Counted from the stretch's first letter, positions 15,675 through 24,281 are shown. The stretch: DNA of 37,726 nucleotides from Candidatus Omnitrophota bacterium (GCA_016190205.1 JACPQZ010000030.1:1-37726), one strand, 5' to 3'. Notes: generated by a model from the sequence alone, not told the origin. Numbers and translations: made by a program.

Positions 15675-17162
15675 TCATTTCCGAGCCATCTCAATCGCTT
15701 TAAAAAGCGCCTTCGCCTTGTTCACCGTCTCCTCATACTCCCTGGCAGGGACAGAATCGGCCACGATGCCCGCACCGGCCTGGACATAGGCCGTCCTTCC
15801 CTTGACGATAATTGTGCGTATCATGATACACGTGTCAAAATTCCCTGAAAAACCAAAGTAGCCCACCATGCCTGCATACGGCCCGCGCCGGTGGTGTTCC
15901 AGCTCATCGATAATCTCCATCGCGCGCACCTTGGGGGCCCCCGTGACGGTGCCGGCCGGAAACGCCGCCCGAATGAGGTCCATGCGCCCGCGTCCGGAGG
16001 CAAGCTTGGCCTTGACGTCGCTCACGATGTGCATGACATGGGAGAAACGCTCAATGCGCATGAAGTCTTCAACCCGAACGCTTCCGAAGCGCGAGACGCG
16101 GCCCAAGTCGTTCCGGCCCAGATCGACGAGCATCACGTGCTCGGCCCTCTCCTTGGGGTCTTGAAGAAGTTCCCGCGCCAGCCGCCCGTCCGCGCGCGCG
16201 CCCCGTCCCCGCGGACGGGTGCCCGCAATGGGGCGCGTCCTGACCCGGTCCCCCTCACAACGCACCAAGAGCTCCGGACTGGTCCCGATGAAGGTGCAGG
16301 GACCGAACGAGAGATAGTACATGTAGGGCGATGGGTTTAAGACCCGAAGCTTGCGGTACACCAGAAAGGGATCCGCGCCCAGAGAGGTACGAAACCGTTG
16401 ACTCAAGACCACCTGAACCACATCCCCCGCATGGATGTATTCCTTGGCCCTCCGGACCTGTTTTTCAAAAGCCGCCCGTGAAAAATCAGACGAAATCTTC
16501 ATGGCCCCCGCGCCCCGGCGGCCGCGTCTCGGCCGGTTCAATTTCGAGCCAGGGTCATGGATCAGCTTCACGATTTCGTCGATCCGTAAAAGGGTTTCTT
16601 CGTACCGCTTCTTAAGAACGCTCGCTGAACGAGCCGATTTGATCCGCACATTCGAAACGACGGAGATCTCTTTTCTAAGATGGTCGAAGATCAAAAGTGT
16701 ATCGGTCAGGATAAAAAGGGTGTCGGGGAGTTTAAGATCATCCGGATTATCATCGGGGAGCCTTTCCCAAAAGCGGACGCAGTCATAGCCCATATACCCC
16801 ACAAACCCTCCCGAAAAACGCGGCAGGCCCGGTGTAGGCACATACTTAAATCCCGAAAGATACCGTTTGAGCACTTCCAGGGGATCGCTGATCCGGAGAG
16901 ACCTCCGCACCCCGTCTTCCTCGATGACCGCCTTCCGTCCCTTGCTGGAGATGACGAGGCGGGGGCCAAAGCCCATGAAGGAATAGCGGGCAAATTCACG
17001 GCTGCCCTCCACCGATTCCAGAAGATAGGCATTGGGCATATGGCGTATGCGTTCAAAGAGCGAAACAGGAGTTTCACCCCGCGCCGGAATCTTCCGGAAA
17101 ACAGGGATTAAATTTCCCCGGCGCGCCAGTTTCAGAAATCGCTTCTTGTCAGGGCTTGTCAT
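15675..17162 (-). CDS. trpE: Anthranilate synthase component I
   Basis: Makes anthranilate from chorismate with ammonia from TrpG. 495 residues, normal length. The N-terminal LLESVEG (about 47-53) matches the element that binds feedback tryptophan, which favours TrpE over PabB. The chorismate-binding domain carries VLSQRF, SPELLVR, RPIAGTRPRG, HVMLVDLGRNDLG, SDVKAKL, FPAGTVTGAPKVRAMEIIDELE and a C-terminal VQAGAGIVADS. The start codon at 17162 overlaps, on the opposite strand, the region of the divergent oligosaccharyltransferase promoter. AGGA lies a few bases upstream. It is the first gene of the trp cluster; no leader peptide or attenuator was seen. Confidence 0.96.
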   Translation of the reverse strand: MTSPDKKRFLKLARRGNLIPVFRKIPARGETPVSLFERIRHMPNAYLLESVEGSREFARYSFMGFGPRLVISSKGRKAVIEEDGVRRSLRISDPLEVLKRYLSGFKYVPTPGLPRFSGGFVGYMGYDCVRFWERLPDDNPDDLKLPDTLFILTDTLLIFDHLRKEISVVSNVRIKSARSASVLKKRYEETLLRIDEIVKLIHDPGSKLNRPRRGRRGAGAMKISSDFSRAAFEKQVRRAKEYIHAGDVVQVVLSQRFRTSLGADPFLVYRKLRVLNPSPYMYYLSFGPCTFIGTSPELLVRCEGDRVRTRPIAGTRPRGRGARADGRLARELLQDPKERAEHVMLVDLGRNDLGRVSRFGSVRVEDFMRIERFSHVMHIVSDVKAKLASGRGRMDLIRAAFPAGTVTGAPKVRAMEIIDELEHHRRGPYAGMVGYFGFSGNFDTCIMIRTIIVKGRTAYVQAGAGIVADSVPAREYEETVNKAKALFKAIEMARK

Positions 17163-17175
17163 GAAATCCTATAAT
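17146..17175 (+). promoter_or_regulatory. Sigma70-type promoter of the oligosaccharyltransferase gene
   Basis: TTGTCA (17146-17151), an 18-nt spacer and a perfect TATAAT (17170-17175). Only 6 nt separate the -10 from the ATG at 17182, so the predicted first base of the transcript is the A of the start codon. The promoter overlaps the first codons of the divergent trpE, so the two genes could interfere at initiation. Confidence 0.65.
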
Positions 17176-17181
17176 GAGGCT

Positions 17182-19407
17182 ATGCGCATTCTGTGGGCGG
17201 CCATACTGGTACTCGCCTTCCTTGTCCGTATCTATGACTGGCACTCCGTTTTCCCCGCGCCCGGCGAGATCGTCTTTGTCTTCGACGATCCTTATTACCA
17301 TATGCGCCGCGCGGAACTTGCCCTTCAGAACTTTCCCCAACTCGTCGGCCTGGATTATTATTCCAACTACCCGCAGGGGGCCCTCGAGGTCTGGCCCCCT
17401 TTATTCGACCACTGCATCATCTGGCTTGGCTGGGCCCTGGGGCTGGGACACCCCACCCTCTATTCCATCCGCCTGGCGGGCGCCTTCATAGCTCCGCTGT
17501 TTGCCCTCGCCACCCTCGCCGTACTCTTCGCCTTCTCGCGGCGCTTCTTGGGAAGCCGGGCGGCCCTCATTGCCTCCCTCCTGCTTGCCGTCATCCCCTC
17601 CCACGTCAGCCGCTCGCTCCTCGCCCGCCCGGACCACCACGTGGCAGAGGCTTTTTTCTTTTTGTGCTCTGCCGGACTTTTTCTCGCCGCCTTGAATACG
17701 GGCGGGCCAAGACGCCGCCTCTTTTGCTCCTTCGGGTCGGGCCTCGCGCTTGGCGCGTCAATACTTTCTTCCGTAGTCTCCATCGGCTTTCTCCTGCCGG
17801 GCCTCGTCCTCCTGGCAGGGGTGCGCCTTATGCGCCTGAAAGATAAGGACCTTCTGCGCCGGGCGGCCGAGGCCCACACGCTCATGTTACTCTCTGCCCT
17901 CGCGCTCGTCGCGCCCATCGCCCTGACTTCTGCGCGGGCGCGGCAGTGGCTTTTCGATTACGAGCACTTTTCCTGGTTTCAGCCCGCCGCCCTCGTGGGG
18001 GCGCTGGCCGTCTCGGGCCTCTTCCTGCTGACCGCCCCTTCGGCCCACGCCAACTTGAAGAAAAGAGCGGCAGCGTTCGCCCTGGCGTGCGCAGGGCTCG
18101 CGGCAGTGGCGTTCGTGTCCCCTGTGCGCCACGCCCTCAAGGATTCGCTCAACTTCCTAAGCCGCTCCGATCCCGTCATTGCAACGGTGCTGGAGGCTCG
18201 GCCCCTCTTGTATCTCACCGGCCCCTTCAGCCTGAAGGGTCCCTGGCAGGCCTTCGGGCTGCTGCTCCCTTTGCTCGTCCCGGCCTTCGTCACCCTATGG
18301 AGGGTGCGCAAGGAAAAACCATCTCCTTATTCCCTGCTTCTGCTCTATCTCCTGGCATGGACCGTGACTACTCTAGGGCTTACCCTCTGCCAGATCCGTT
18401 TTGAACTCTGGGCGGCGTTTCCGGTCATTCTGATCACCGCTGCCGCGCTCTCCGAATGGTGGCCTAAACTGGCTAAGATACGACGCGGCTGGGCCGCCGT
18501 CGTGATGCTCGCCATCGTCCTCGCCCCTTTTGCCCAAGAGTTACGGTTTTCCATGAGGGCATCCTTTGTCCCCAATGAAGACCTTAAGGAAACCTATCTT
18601 TGGCTCAAAGAACATACCCCATCACCCGGAGACTACAACCGGCCCGGCGAACCACCTGCCTGGGCTGTGCTCGCCCCCTGGGAAGTGGGACACCACCTCA
18701 TGTATTATTCCCAAAGACCCGTCGTGGCGGATAACTTTCTCTGGAATGCGCCCAAGTCCATCCGCTTCTATCTGGCTCAAGAAGAAGGCCCGGCCTACAG
18801 CATCCTGGAGGAAACCCGTGCGCGTTATATCCTCACCCAGTGGATGCCGCCCGCCGAGGGCCAGTTCCAGGGCATGATCCGCGTCATGGGCGGCCGGCGG
18901 GCGGATTATTTTGAACTCATCCGCTCGGCGCCCGGAAAAATGAAATTAGATTTCAAAGAGCCTTTCCAAAAGAGCCTCTACGCGCGCCTGCACCTCTTTG
19001 ATGGAAACCGCATGGAGTTGGGCGAGCTCACGTTAAATTCGGCATCGCGCCTGCGGCTCGTGTACGAATCCGCCACCGCCGTGATCGGGGTGGAGGGCGT
19101 ACCCACGCGCGGATCAAAGGTATTCGAATTCGTGCAAGGGGCCGAACTCATAGGCGCGGCGGACCCAGGGACGCACGTCACACTCGCCTTACCCGTGCGC
19201 ACAAACCACCTGCGGGGCTTCGTTTGGCTTGAGGAAACGACGGCCGACGCCGAGGGCCGGTTCAAGGTTCGTGTGCCCTATGCCACCCGCGGGACGCCCT
19301 ACCGCACGCGCCCCACCGGGCCCTACCAGGTGAAAATCCAGGATAAGACGCACCTCGTTGAGGTGACAGAGCAAGAAGTTCAAACAGGGACTCAAATCTT
19401 TTTGTAA
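17182..19407 (+). CDS. STT3/AglB/PglB-type oligosaccharyltransferase
   Basis: A polytopic membrane protein (about 741 residues), probably the catalytic subunit that transfers a lipid-linked glycan to Asn of exported proteins. After the first membrane helix comes FDDPYYHMRRAEL, matching the family's first-loop acidic motif. A dozen or so hydrophobic segments follow to about residue 480. The soluble C-terminal part has WAVLAPWEVGHHLMYYSQRP followed by VVADNF, a variant of the WWDYG sequon-recognition motif with PWEVG in its place. The last about 120 residues look beta-rich. I chose the ATG at 17182 because a TATAAT promoter sits just before it; 17161 is the alternative, and the open frame to 17032 is not STT3-like. 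It is the only plus-strand gene and converges on hisI with a 16-bp overlap. The exported proteins nearby contain many N-x-S/T sites. Confidence 0.85.
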   Translation: MRILWAAILVLAFLVRIYDWHSVFPAPGEIVFVFDDPYYHMRRAELALQNFPQLVGLDYYSNYPQGALEVWPPLFDHCIIWLGWALGLGHPTLYSIRLAGAFIAPLFALATLAVLFAFSRRFLGSRAALIASLLLAVIPSHVSRSLLARPDHHVAEAFFFLCSAGLFLAALNTGGPRRRLFCSFGSGLALGASILSSVVSIGFLLPGLVLLAGVRLMRLKDKDLLRRAAEAHTLMLLSALALVAPIALTSARARQWLFDYEHFSWFQPAALVGALAVSGLFLLTAPSAHANLKKRAAAFALACAGLAAVAFVSPVRHALKDSLNFLSRSDPVIATVLEARPLLYLTGPFSLKGPWQAFGLLLPLLVPAFVTLWRVRKEKPSPYSLLLLYLLAWTVTTLGLTLCQIRFELWAAFPVILITAAALSEWWPKLAKIRRGWAAVVMLAIVLAPFAQELRFSMRASFVPNEDLKETYLWLKEHTPSPGDYNRPGEPPAWAVLAPWEVGHHLMYYSQRPVVADNFLWNAPKSIRFYLAQEEGPAYSILEETRARYILTQWMPPAEGQFQGMIRVMGGRRADYFELIRSAPGKMKLDFKEPFQKSLYARLHLFDGNRMELGELTLNSASRLRLVYESATAVIGVEGVPTRGSKVFEFVQGAELIGAADPGTHVTLALPVRTNHLRGFVWLEETTADAEGRFKVRVPYATRGTPYRTRPTGPYQVKIQDKTHLVEVTEQEVQTGTQIFL

Positions 19408-19784
19408 ACCTGCTTCGGGTCAAAAACCTTTTTTCCAACGACCCGGGCCGATCGGCCTTTAGGATCGATCTGGGTAAAAAAGCAGCTCTCGTAACCCTCA
19501 TGGCAGGCGCCGCCCGTCTGCTTCACCTTGACGAGCACACAGTCGCCGTCGCAATCCAGATAAACGGCCCGAACCTCCTGGAAGTGCCCCGATTCCTCCC
19601 CTTTAAGCCAGAGCCGGCTGCGGGAACGCGAGAAATAATGACACTTACCCGTGCTCATGGTCTTGTCGAAGGCCTCGCGATTCATGTACGCCTGCATGAG
19701 CACCTGGCCCGTAGCATCATCCTGAACCACCACGGCCACTAGCCCTTGCTCGTTGAACTTAGGTTCACGCACCGTGGAACTCAT
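19392..19784 (-). CDS. hisI: Phosphoribosyl-AMP cyclohydrolase
   Basis: Opens the adenine ring of PR-AMP in histidine synthesis. About 130 residues starting MSSTVREPKFNEQGL; GGAGGG stands about 5 nt before this ATG, which favours it over an upstream start in the repeat tract. Motifs: VVVQD, LMQAYMNREAFDKTM, TGKCHYFSRSRSRLWLKGEESGH and the metal-binding DCDGDCVLVKVKQTGGACHEG. The HisE pyrophosphohydrolase domain often fused to HisI is missing and no hisE gene is present. The 3' end overlaps the convergent oligosaccharyltransferase gene by 16 bp, with no terminator between. Confidence 0.95.
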   Translation of the reverse strand: MSSTVREPKFNEQGLVAVVVQDDATGQVLMQAYMNREAFDKTMSTGKCHYFSRSRSRLWLKGEESGHFQEVRAVYLDCDGDCVLVKVKQTGGACHEGYESCFFTQIDPKGRSARVVGKKVFDPKQVYKKI

Positions 19785-19797
19785 GCCAACCCTCCAC

Positions 19798-19844
19798 ACG
19801 CAATACGCAATACGCAATACGCAGTACGCAGTACGCTGTACGCT
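19798..19844. repeat. ACGCAAT/ACGCAGT heptamer tract between hisF and hisI
   Basis: Three ACGCAAT, two ACGCAGT, one ACGCTGT and a partial ACGCT follow each other in perfect 7-bp register. The tract fills most of the 64-bp gap between hisF and hisI and lies just upstream of the hisI ribosome binding site. Confidence 0.9.
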
Positions 19845-19848
19845 CTCT

Positions 19849-20607
<759 letters not shown>

Positions 20608-20610
20608 CCT

Positions 20611-21330
20611 CTAGCACCGGCTGATGGCTTCTCCGAGGTCTATTCTCCCCTCGTACAGAGCCCGTCCCAAGATCGCGCCCACCACGCCGTCCCCTTCATA
20701 TTTTTTAAGCTGCTGTAGATCATCGAGCGTAGCTACCCCGCCGGCCACGATCACCTTGAGCCTGGTGAGTTCCAGAAATTTGCGGATCTCGTAAAAATCC
20801 AGCCCTTCCAGGGTGCCATCCCGCGCGCAATTGGTGTGGATGACCGTCTCAACACCCATGCCTTTCAGCATGTTGGCAACCGTCTCCACCTTGAGCGGGG
20901 CGCTCGACTGCCAGCCCCTCGCCTTGACCAGCCCTTCTTTGGTATCGATACTCACGAGCACCCTGTCGCCATACGCCTCAACGGATTCTCTCACCATATC
21001 GAGGTCGGTGAAAACCGCGGTAGACAGAATGACATACCGCGCCCCCATTTCAAAGAGCTGATCCACGGAAGCGCGGGTGCGGATGCCGCCGCCGCACTCA
21101 ACCGGGACATCCACCGCCTCCACGACGCCCTTGAGAATGGAAAGGTTTCTAAGCTCCCCCGACTCGGCCCCGTCCAGATCGACGAGGTGTATCCTTTGCG
21201 CCCCTTTAAGCCTCCATTCTCGGGCGATCTGGACAGCATCATCGGAGTAGACGCTCACCTTATCAAACTCGCCTCTATAAAGACGGACGACCTTGCCGCC
21301 CTTCAAATCAATGGCCGGAATTATTAGCAT
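20611..21330 (-). CDS. hisA: ProFAR isomerase
   Basis: Opens the ribose of ProFAR to give PRFAR, the substrate of HisF. 239 residues with the HisA start MLIIPAIDLKGGKVVRLYRG (Asp8 in IPAID), VECGGGIR, VLVSIDTKEG and IVAGGVATLDDL. The family is a half-barrel duplication related to HisF, and the two genes are adjacent with a 3-nt gap. The start codon is preceded by about 200 bp of heptamer repeats and only a weak GAGTGAG-like ribosome binding site. It could also act as a PriA-like dual isomerase, but a dedicated trpF is present. Confidence 0.97.
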   Translation of the reverse strand: MLIIPAIDLKGGKVVRLYRGEFDKVSVYSDDAVQIAREWRLKGAQRIHLVDLDGAESGELRNLSILKGVVEAVDVPVECGGGIRTRASVDQLFEMGARYVILSTAVFTDLDMVRESVEAYGDRVLVSIDTKEGLVKARGWQSSAPLKVETVANMLKGMGVETVIHTNCARDGTLEGLDFYEIRKFLELTRLKVIVAGGVATLDDLQQLKKYEGDGVVGAILGRALYEGRIDLGEAISRC

Positions 21331-21349
21331 ATCTCACTCTGATAAGTAA

Positions 21350-21527
21350 CCAGATACCAGTTACCAGATACCAGAAGATTCCAGCTACCAGAGACCAGAA
21401 GGCATCGATGACCGAACTTCGGACCTCGAACTTCGGACTTCGTAGGTCGATGTTCGTAGTTCGAAGTACGTACTTGGTATCTGGTTTCTGGTTTCTTCTG
21501 GTTACTGGATTCTGGTTTCTGGTATCT
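21350..21527. repeat. 178-bp array of degenerate heptamers between hisH and hisA
   Basis: The gap is filled by units in 7-bp register: seven CCAGNNN (21350-21401, with a 3-nt slip), an 11-nt break, nine CGNNNNT/A units (21413-21475), then seven GGNNNCT (21476-21527, with a 3-nt slip). The left and right blocks are inverted relative to each other (AGATACC against GGTATCT), so the array can fold into a long imperfect hairpin. Confidence 0.9.
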
Positions 21528-21534
21528 CACGGTC

Positions 21535-22224
21535 TCACAGCTCAACAAAGTTCTTTAGTAACTGAAGGCCCACGGCCTGGCTTTTCTCCGGGTGAAACTG
21601 GGTTCCGAAGACAGCGCCTCCCCACAACGCAGAGGCAAAGCCCACGCCATACTCCGTTTCCCCTGCAACAACACCCCGGTCCGTGCAGTCCGCATAATAC
21701 GAGTGCACAAAATAAAAAAAACTGTCGTCGGGCACGCCTTTAAAAAGGGGACAGCGCCCTTTTTTGTAGGTCACGGTGTTCCAGCCCATGTGCGGGATCT
21801 TCAGTCGCTGGTCGCTGGTCGCTGGTCGCTGGTCTCGGGCTTTGCGTCCCACGTCCCACGTCCTTCGTCCCACGTCCTTCGTCCCACGTCCCTCAAACCG
21901 GAAGCGCCGGACTCGCCCCCTGAACACACCCAAACCTTCCGCCCCCTGACCTTCCTCGCTGGACTCAAAGAGGAGCTGAAATCCCAGACAGACCCCGAGA
22001 AATGGCTTCCCGGCCCTCACAAAGCCTTGGAGCGGATCCCAAAGCCTTCGGGTGCGGAGCTCCCGAATAGCTTGATCAAAGGCCCCCACGCCCGGCACTA
22101 TCACTTTATCTGCGCCCTCCACCTGCGCAGGGTCTGACGTGACCAGGGCCTTGCCACCTACGTGCTCCAGGGCCTTTTCCACACTCCGCAAATTGCCCAT
22201 GCCATAATCGACGATAGCGATCAT
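21535..22224 (-). CDS. hisH: Imidazole glycerol phosphate synthase, glutaminase subunit, with heptamer-encoded insertion
   Basis: Provides ammonia to HisF. The glutaminase triad is present: Cys79 in LGVCLGF, and His211 and Glu213 in FHPEKSQ. The start MIAIVDYGMGNLRSVEKAL and the PHMGWN motif are typical. At 229 residues it is about 30 longer than usual. The extra part (about 110-141) sits between GRVRRF and KIPHMGWN, where normal HisH has only a short link, and is encoded by two 7-bp repeat blocks (CGTCC-type and GTCGCTG). The insert is Arg/Asp-rich (GTKDVGRRTWDVGRKARDQ) and probably forms a surface loop. The start codon directly abuts another heptamer tract and has no Shine-Dalgarno sequence. 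Confidence 0.95.
   Translation of the reverse strand: MIAIVDYGMGNLRSVEKALEHVGGKALVTSDPAQVEGADKVIVPGVGAFDQAIRELRTRRLWDPLQGFVRAGKPFLGVCLGFQLLFESSEEGQGAEGLGVFRGRVRRFRFEGRGTKDVGRRTWDVGRKARDQRPATSDQRLKIPHMGWNTVTYKKGRCPLFKGVPDDSFFYFVHSYYADCTDRGVVAGETEYGVGFASALWGGAVFGTQFHPEKSQAVGLQLLKNFVEL
21804..21893. repeat. Two heptamer blocks inside the hisH coding sequence
   Basis: GTCGCTG four times plus GTCTCGG (21804-21838), six other bases, then seven units of CGTCCCA, CGTCCTT or CGTCCCT (21845-21893). The whole stretch is 90 bp, a multiple of three, so the reading frame is kept and adds about 30 residues. Confidence 0.92.
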
Positions 22225-22396
22225 GTTCGTACTGCGTACTGCGTCGTGCGTACTGCGTAACGAAAATAACCACCCTGCCTCTCGCCTAATTCAACTACCC
22301 CACTCATGCAACGGATGTTAGAAGAAGGCTGCCCAACTGGCGCCGTACGCAGTACTCCGTACGCAGTACGCCGTACGCTGTACGCTGTACGATCCT
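22225..22396. repeat. Gap between hisB and hisH with two inverted heptamer tracts
   Basis: Directly before the hisH start (22225-22261) lie GTTCGTA, CTGCGTA, CTGCGTC, GTGCGTA and CTGCGTA; near the hisB stop (about 22344-22390) lie GTACGCA, GTACTCC, GTACGCA, GTACGCC and two GTACGCT. The two tracts are reverse complements in type (TGCGTAC against GTACGCA) and flank about 80 bp of unique sequence without a recognisable gene. They could pair as a hairpin. Confidence 0.85.
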
Positions 22397-23044
22397 TCAT
22401 ATCACTCCTTTCGTGGACGGCACCCCCTGCCGCCTTTCATCTACCTGTGTCGCCATGTCCAGGGCCTTGCCCAGGCCCTTAAAGATCCCTTCCAGAACAT
22501 GGTGGACATCACGCCCCGCAATGATCTGGACGTGCAGGGTAATACCCGCATGCCGGGCGAGTTCCGTCAAAAAATTTTCCGCGTCCTGAAGCGTGTAGGC
22601 CACTTCGCGCCCTCTTTTGGAAAGCCCCCTCACCGCCTGGCCCCGCACCTTATTTCCACCCGTGATGTGAAAAGACGGGCGCCCGCTGATATCCAGGGCC
22701 ACGACCGACTTGACCAGGGCCTCGTCCATCGGAAGGTAAAAAAACCCGTACCGGCGGATGCCCCGTTTGGGTCCCAAGGCCTTCTTGAGCGCCTGACCCA
22801 GGGTAATCCCCACATCGTCATTGGTGTGATGGATATCCACCGCGAGATCTCCGCGGGCCGCAACGTCTAAGTCCATCATCCCGTGATAACTCAACAGGGT
22901 GAGCATGTGGTCCAAAAACCCAATGCCTGTATTGACGCGGGCCTTTCCCCGCCCAGGCAGCGCCACTCGGACGCTCACCCGGGTTTCCTTTGTCTTCCGG
23001 ATAACGGCCGCCCGATAAAGGGGTCTAACTTTTATCTTCTTCAT
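22397..23044 (-). CDS. hisB: Imidazoleglycerol-phosphate dehydratase
   Basis: Dehydrates imidazole glycerol phosphate to imidazole acetol phosphate. About 215 residues starting MKKIKVR; GGAAGG lies 5 nt upstream, so I prefer this ATG to the one ten codons earlier. The two manganese-binding repeats are intact: FLDHMLTLLSYHG with DIHHTNDDVGI, and ITLHVQ...GRDVHHVLEGIFKGLG. The N-terminal 30 or so residues before GIGFLDH are normal for the family. No histidinol-phosphatase domain is fused, so that activity must be encoded elsewhere. The start overlaps the hisD end by 20 nt. Confidence 0.96.
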   Translation of the reverse strand: MKKIKVRPLYRAAVIRKTKETRVSVRVALPGRGKARVNTGIGFLDHMLTLLSYHGMMDLDVAARGDLAVDIHHTNDDVGITLGQALKKALGPKRGIRRYGFFYLPMDEALVKSVVALDISGRPSFHITGGNKVRGQAVRGLSKRGREVAYTLQDAENFLTELARHAGITLHVQIIAGRDVHHVLEGIFKGLGKALDMATQVDERRQGVPSTKGVI

Positions 23045-24281
23045 TTGAGCCTTCCTTGTTAAAACGCACTTCAACGGACCGGCGATGGAGAGGCAATCCT
23101 TCCATCTCGGTCAGCTGGCCGACGATCCCGCGCGCCCTCGAGAGGGCCTCGCGCGTGTAACCGATCACATGGGAACGCTTCAGAAAATCTTCCACCCCTA
23201 AACTGGAATAAAACCTGGCGCTGCCGCCCGTGGGCAGGACGTGGCTCGGGCCCGCCACATAGTCGCCCAGGACGGCGGGAGAGAACGGACCTAAAAAGAT
23301 TGCGCCGGCGTGGCGGATCTCTTTCAAAAGCCTCCTGGGATTTTTGGTCATGATCTCCAGGTGTTCCGGGCTGATCCTGTTGGCTATGCGCGCCGCTTCA
23401 TTCAGGCTCCGGGTCAAAACACAGGTCCCCCCCGCGAGACTGCGCTGGACCTTGAGGGCCAGCCGTCTGGAATTCGTAATGAGAAACATCCTGCCCATGT
23501 GGTGCTCCCCTTGCGCCGCGAGATCTGCCGCGACCCAATCGGGGTCGGCGTCATCATCTGCGATCACGGCGATCTCGCTCGGTCCCGCCACCATATCCAC
23601 CGCACAGTAGCCGTACGCCTGGCGCTTGGCTTCAGTCACGTAGGGGTTGCCGGGCCCCACAATCTTGTCCACCTTCCGGATCGTGCGCGTTCCAAAGGCA
23701 AGGGCTGCCACCGCCTGGGCGCCCCCCACCCGGTAGATCTCGCGCACGCCCAGGAGATTGGCTACCGCGAGGATATGGGGGTCGATGTCGCGGCGCGCGG
23801 AAGGAGGCGAAACCAGGGCGATCTCCTTCACCCCGGCCATCTGCGCCGGCAGGACCGTCATATAGACCGTCGAGACGAGCGGCCGCGTTCCCCCCGGGAT
23901 ATAAATCCCCACGCGTTCGATCGGGCCCGAAATCTCCTCGAGCTCTACCCCGTCTTCGGAGCAGATTTTGAGCGTGCGCTCCGCTTCCCGCCGGTAAAAA
24001 CGTCGGACACGTTCAGCCACCTGCTTCAAGAGGGGTATCAGAGACACGTTGAGTTCGTTAAAGGCGCGATTGATATCCCCCTCAGCTACGCGCAGCCGCT
24101 TTGGTTTAAGAGCAACGCCGTCAAACTGCCGGGTGTACTTAACGAGGGCCCTGTCGCCTTTTTTCCGCACGTCCGCCAGGATTCTGGCCACGGTCTTGGC
24201 CACCGCAGGGTCCACATCGTAAGTCCGCGCGGCACTTGCCCACTGCTTGGTAAACGCATCCGCCGTAATAAGCTGCATCAT
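23025..24281 (-). CDS. hisD: Histidinol dehydrogenase
   Basis: Oxidises histidinol to histidine in two NAD-dependent steps. 418 residues, normal length. Conserved features include GGTRPLVSTVYMTVLPAQMAG, VGGAQAVAALAFGT, KIVGPGNPYVTEAKR, VDMVAGPSEIAVIAD, the catalytic NRISPEHLEIMT with its Glu-His pair, and the zinc-site GPSHVLPTGGSARF. The ATG overlaps the alaS stop (ATGATG with TGA inside, 24281-24278); a second ATG one codon later is equally possible. It is coupled to alaS upstream and hisB downstream. Confidence 0.96.
   Translation of the reverse strand: MMQLITADAFTKQWASAARTYDVDPAVAKTVARILADVRKKGDRALVKYTRQFDGVALKPKRLRVAEGDINRAFNELNVSLIPLLKQVAERVRRFYRREAERTLKICSEDGVELEEISGPIERVGIYIPGGTRPLVSTVYMTVLPAQMAGVKEIALVSPPSARRDIDPHILAVANLLGVREIYRVGGAQAVAALAFGTRTIRKVDKIVGPGNPYVTEAKRQAYGYCAVDMVAGPSEIAVIADDDADPDWVAADLAAQGEHHMGRMFLITNSRRLALKVQRSLAGGTCVLTRSLNEAARIANRISPEHLEIMTKNPRRLLKEIRHAGAIFLGPFSPAVLGDYVAGPSHVLPTGGSARFYSSLGVEDFLKRSHVIGYTREALSRARGIVGQLTEMEGLPLHRRSVEVRFNKEGSNEEDKS

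Noticed and set aside
17032-17181. Longer start for the oligosaccharyltransferase
   Set aside because: The extra residues are the reverse of the trpE start and polar, and the TATAAT promoter lies downstream of 17032.
21535-22224. hisH as a frameshifted pseudogene
   Set aside because: The frame is open through the repeat insert, and the catalytic Cys, His and Glu are all present after it.
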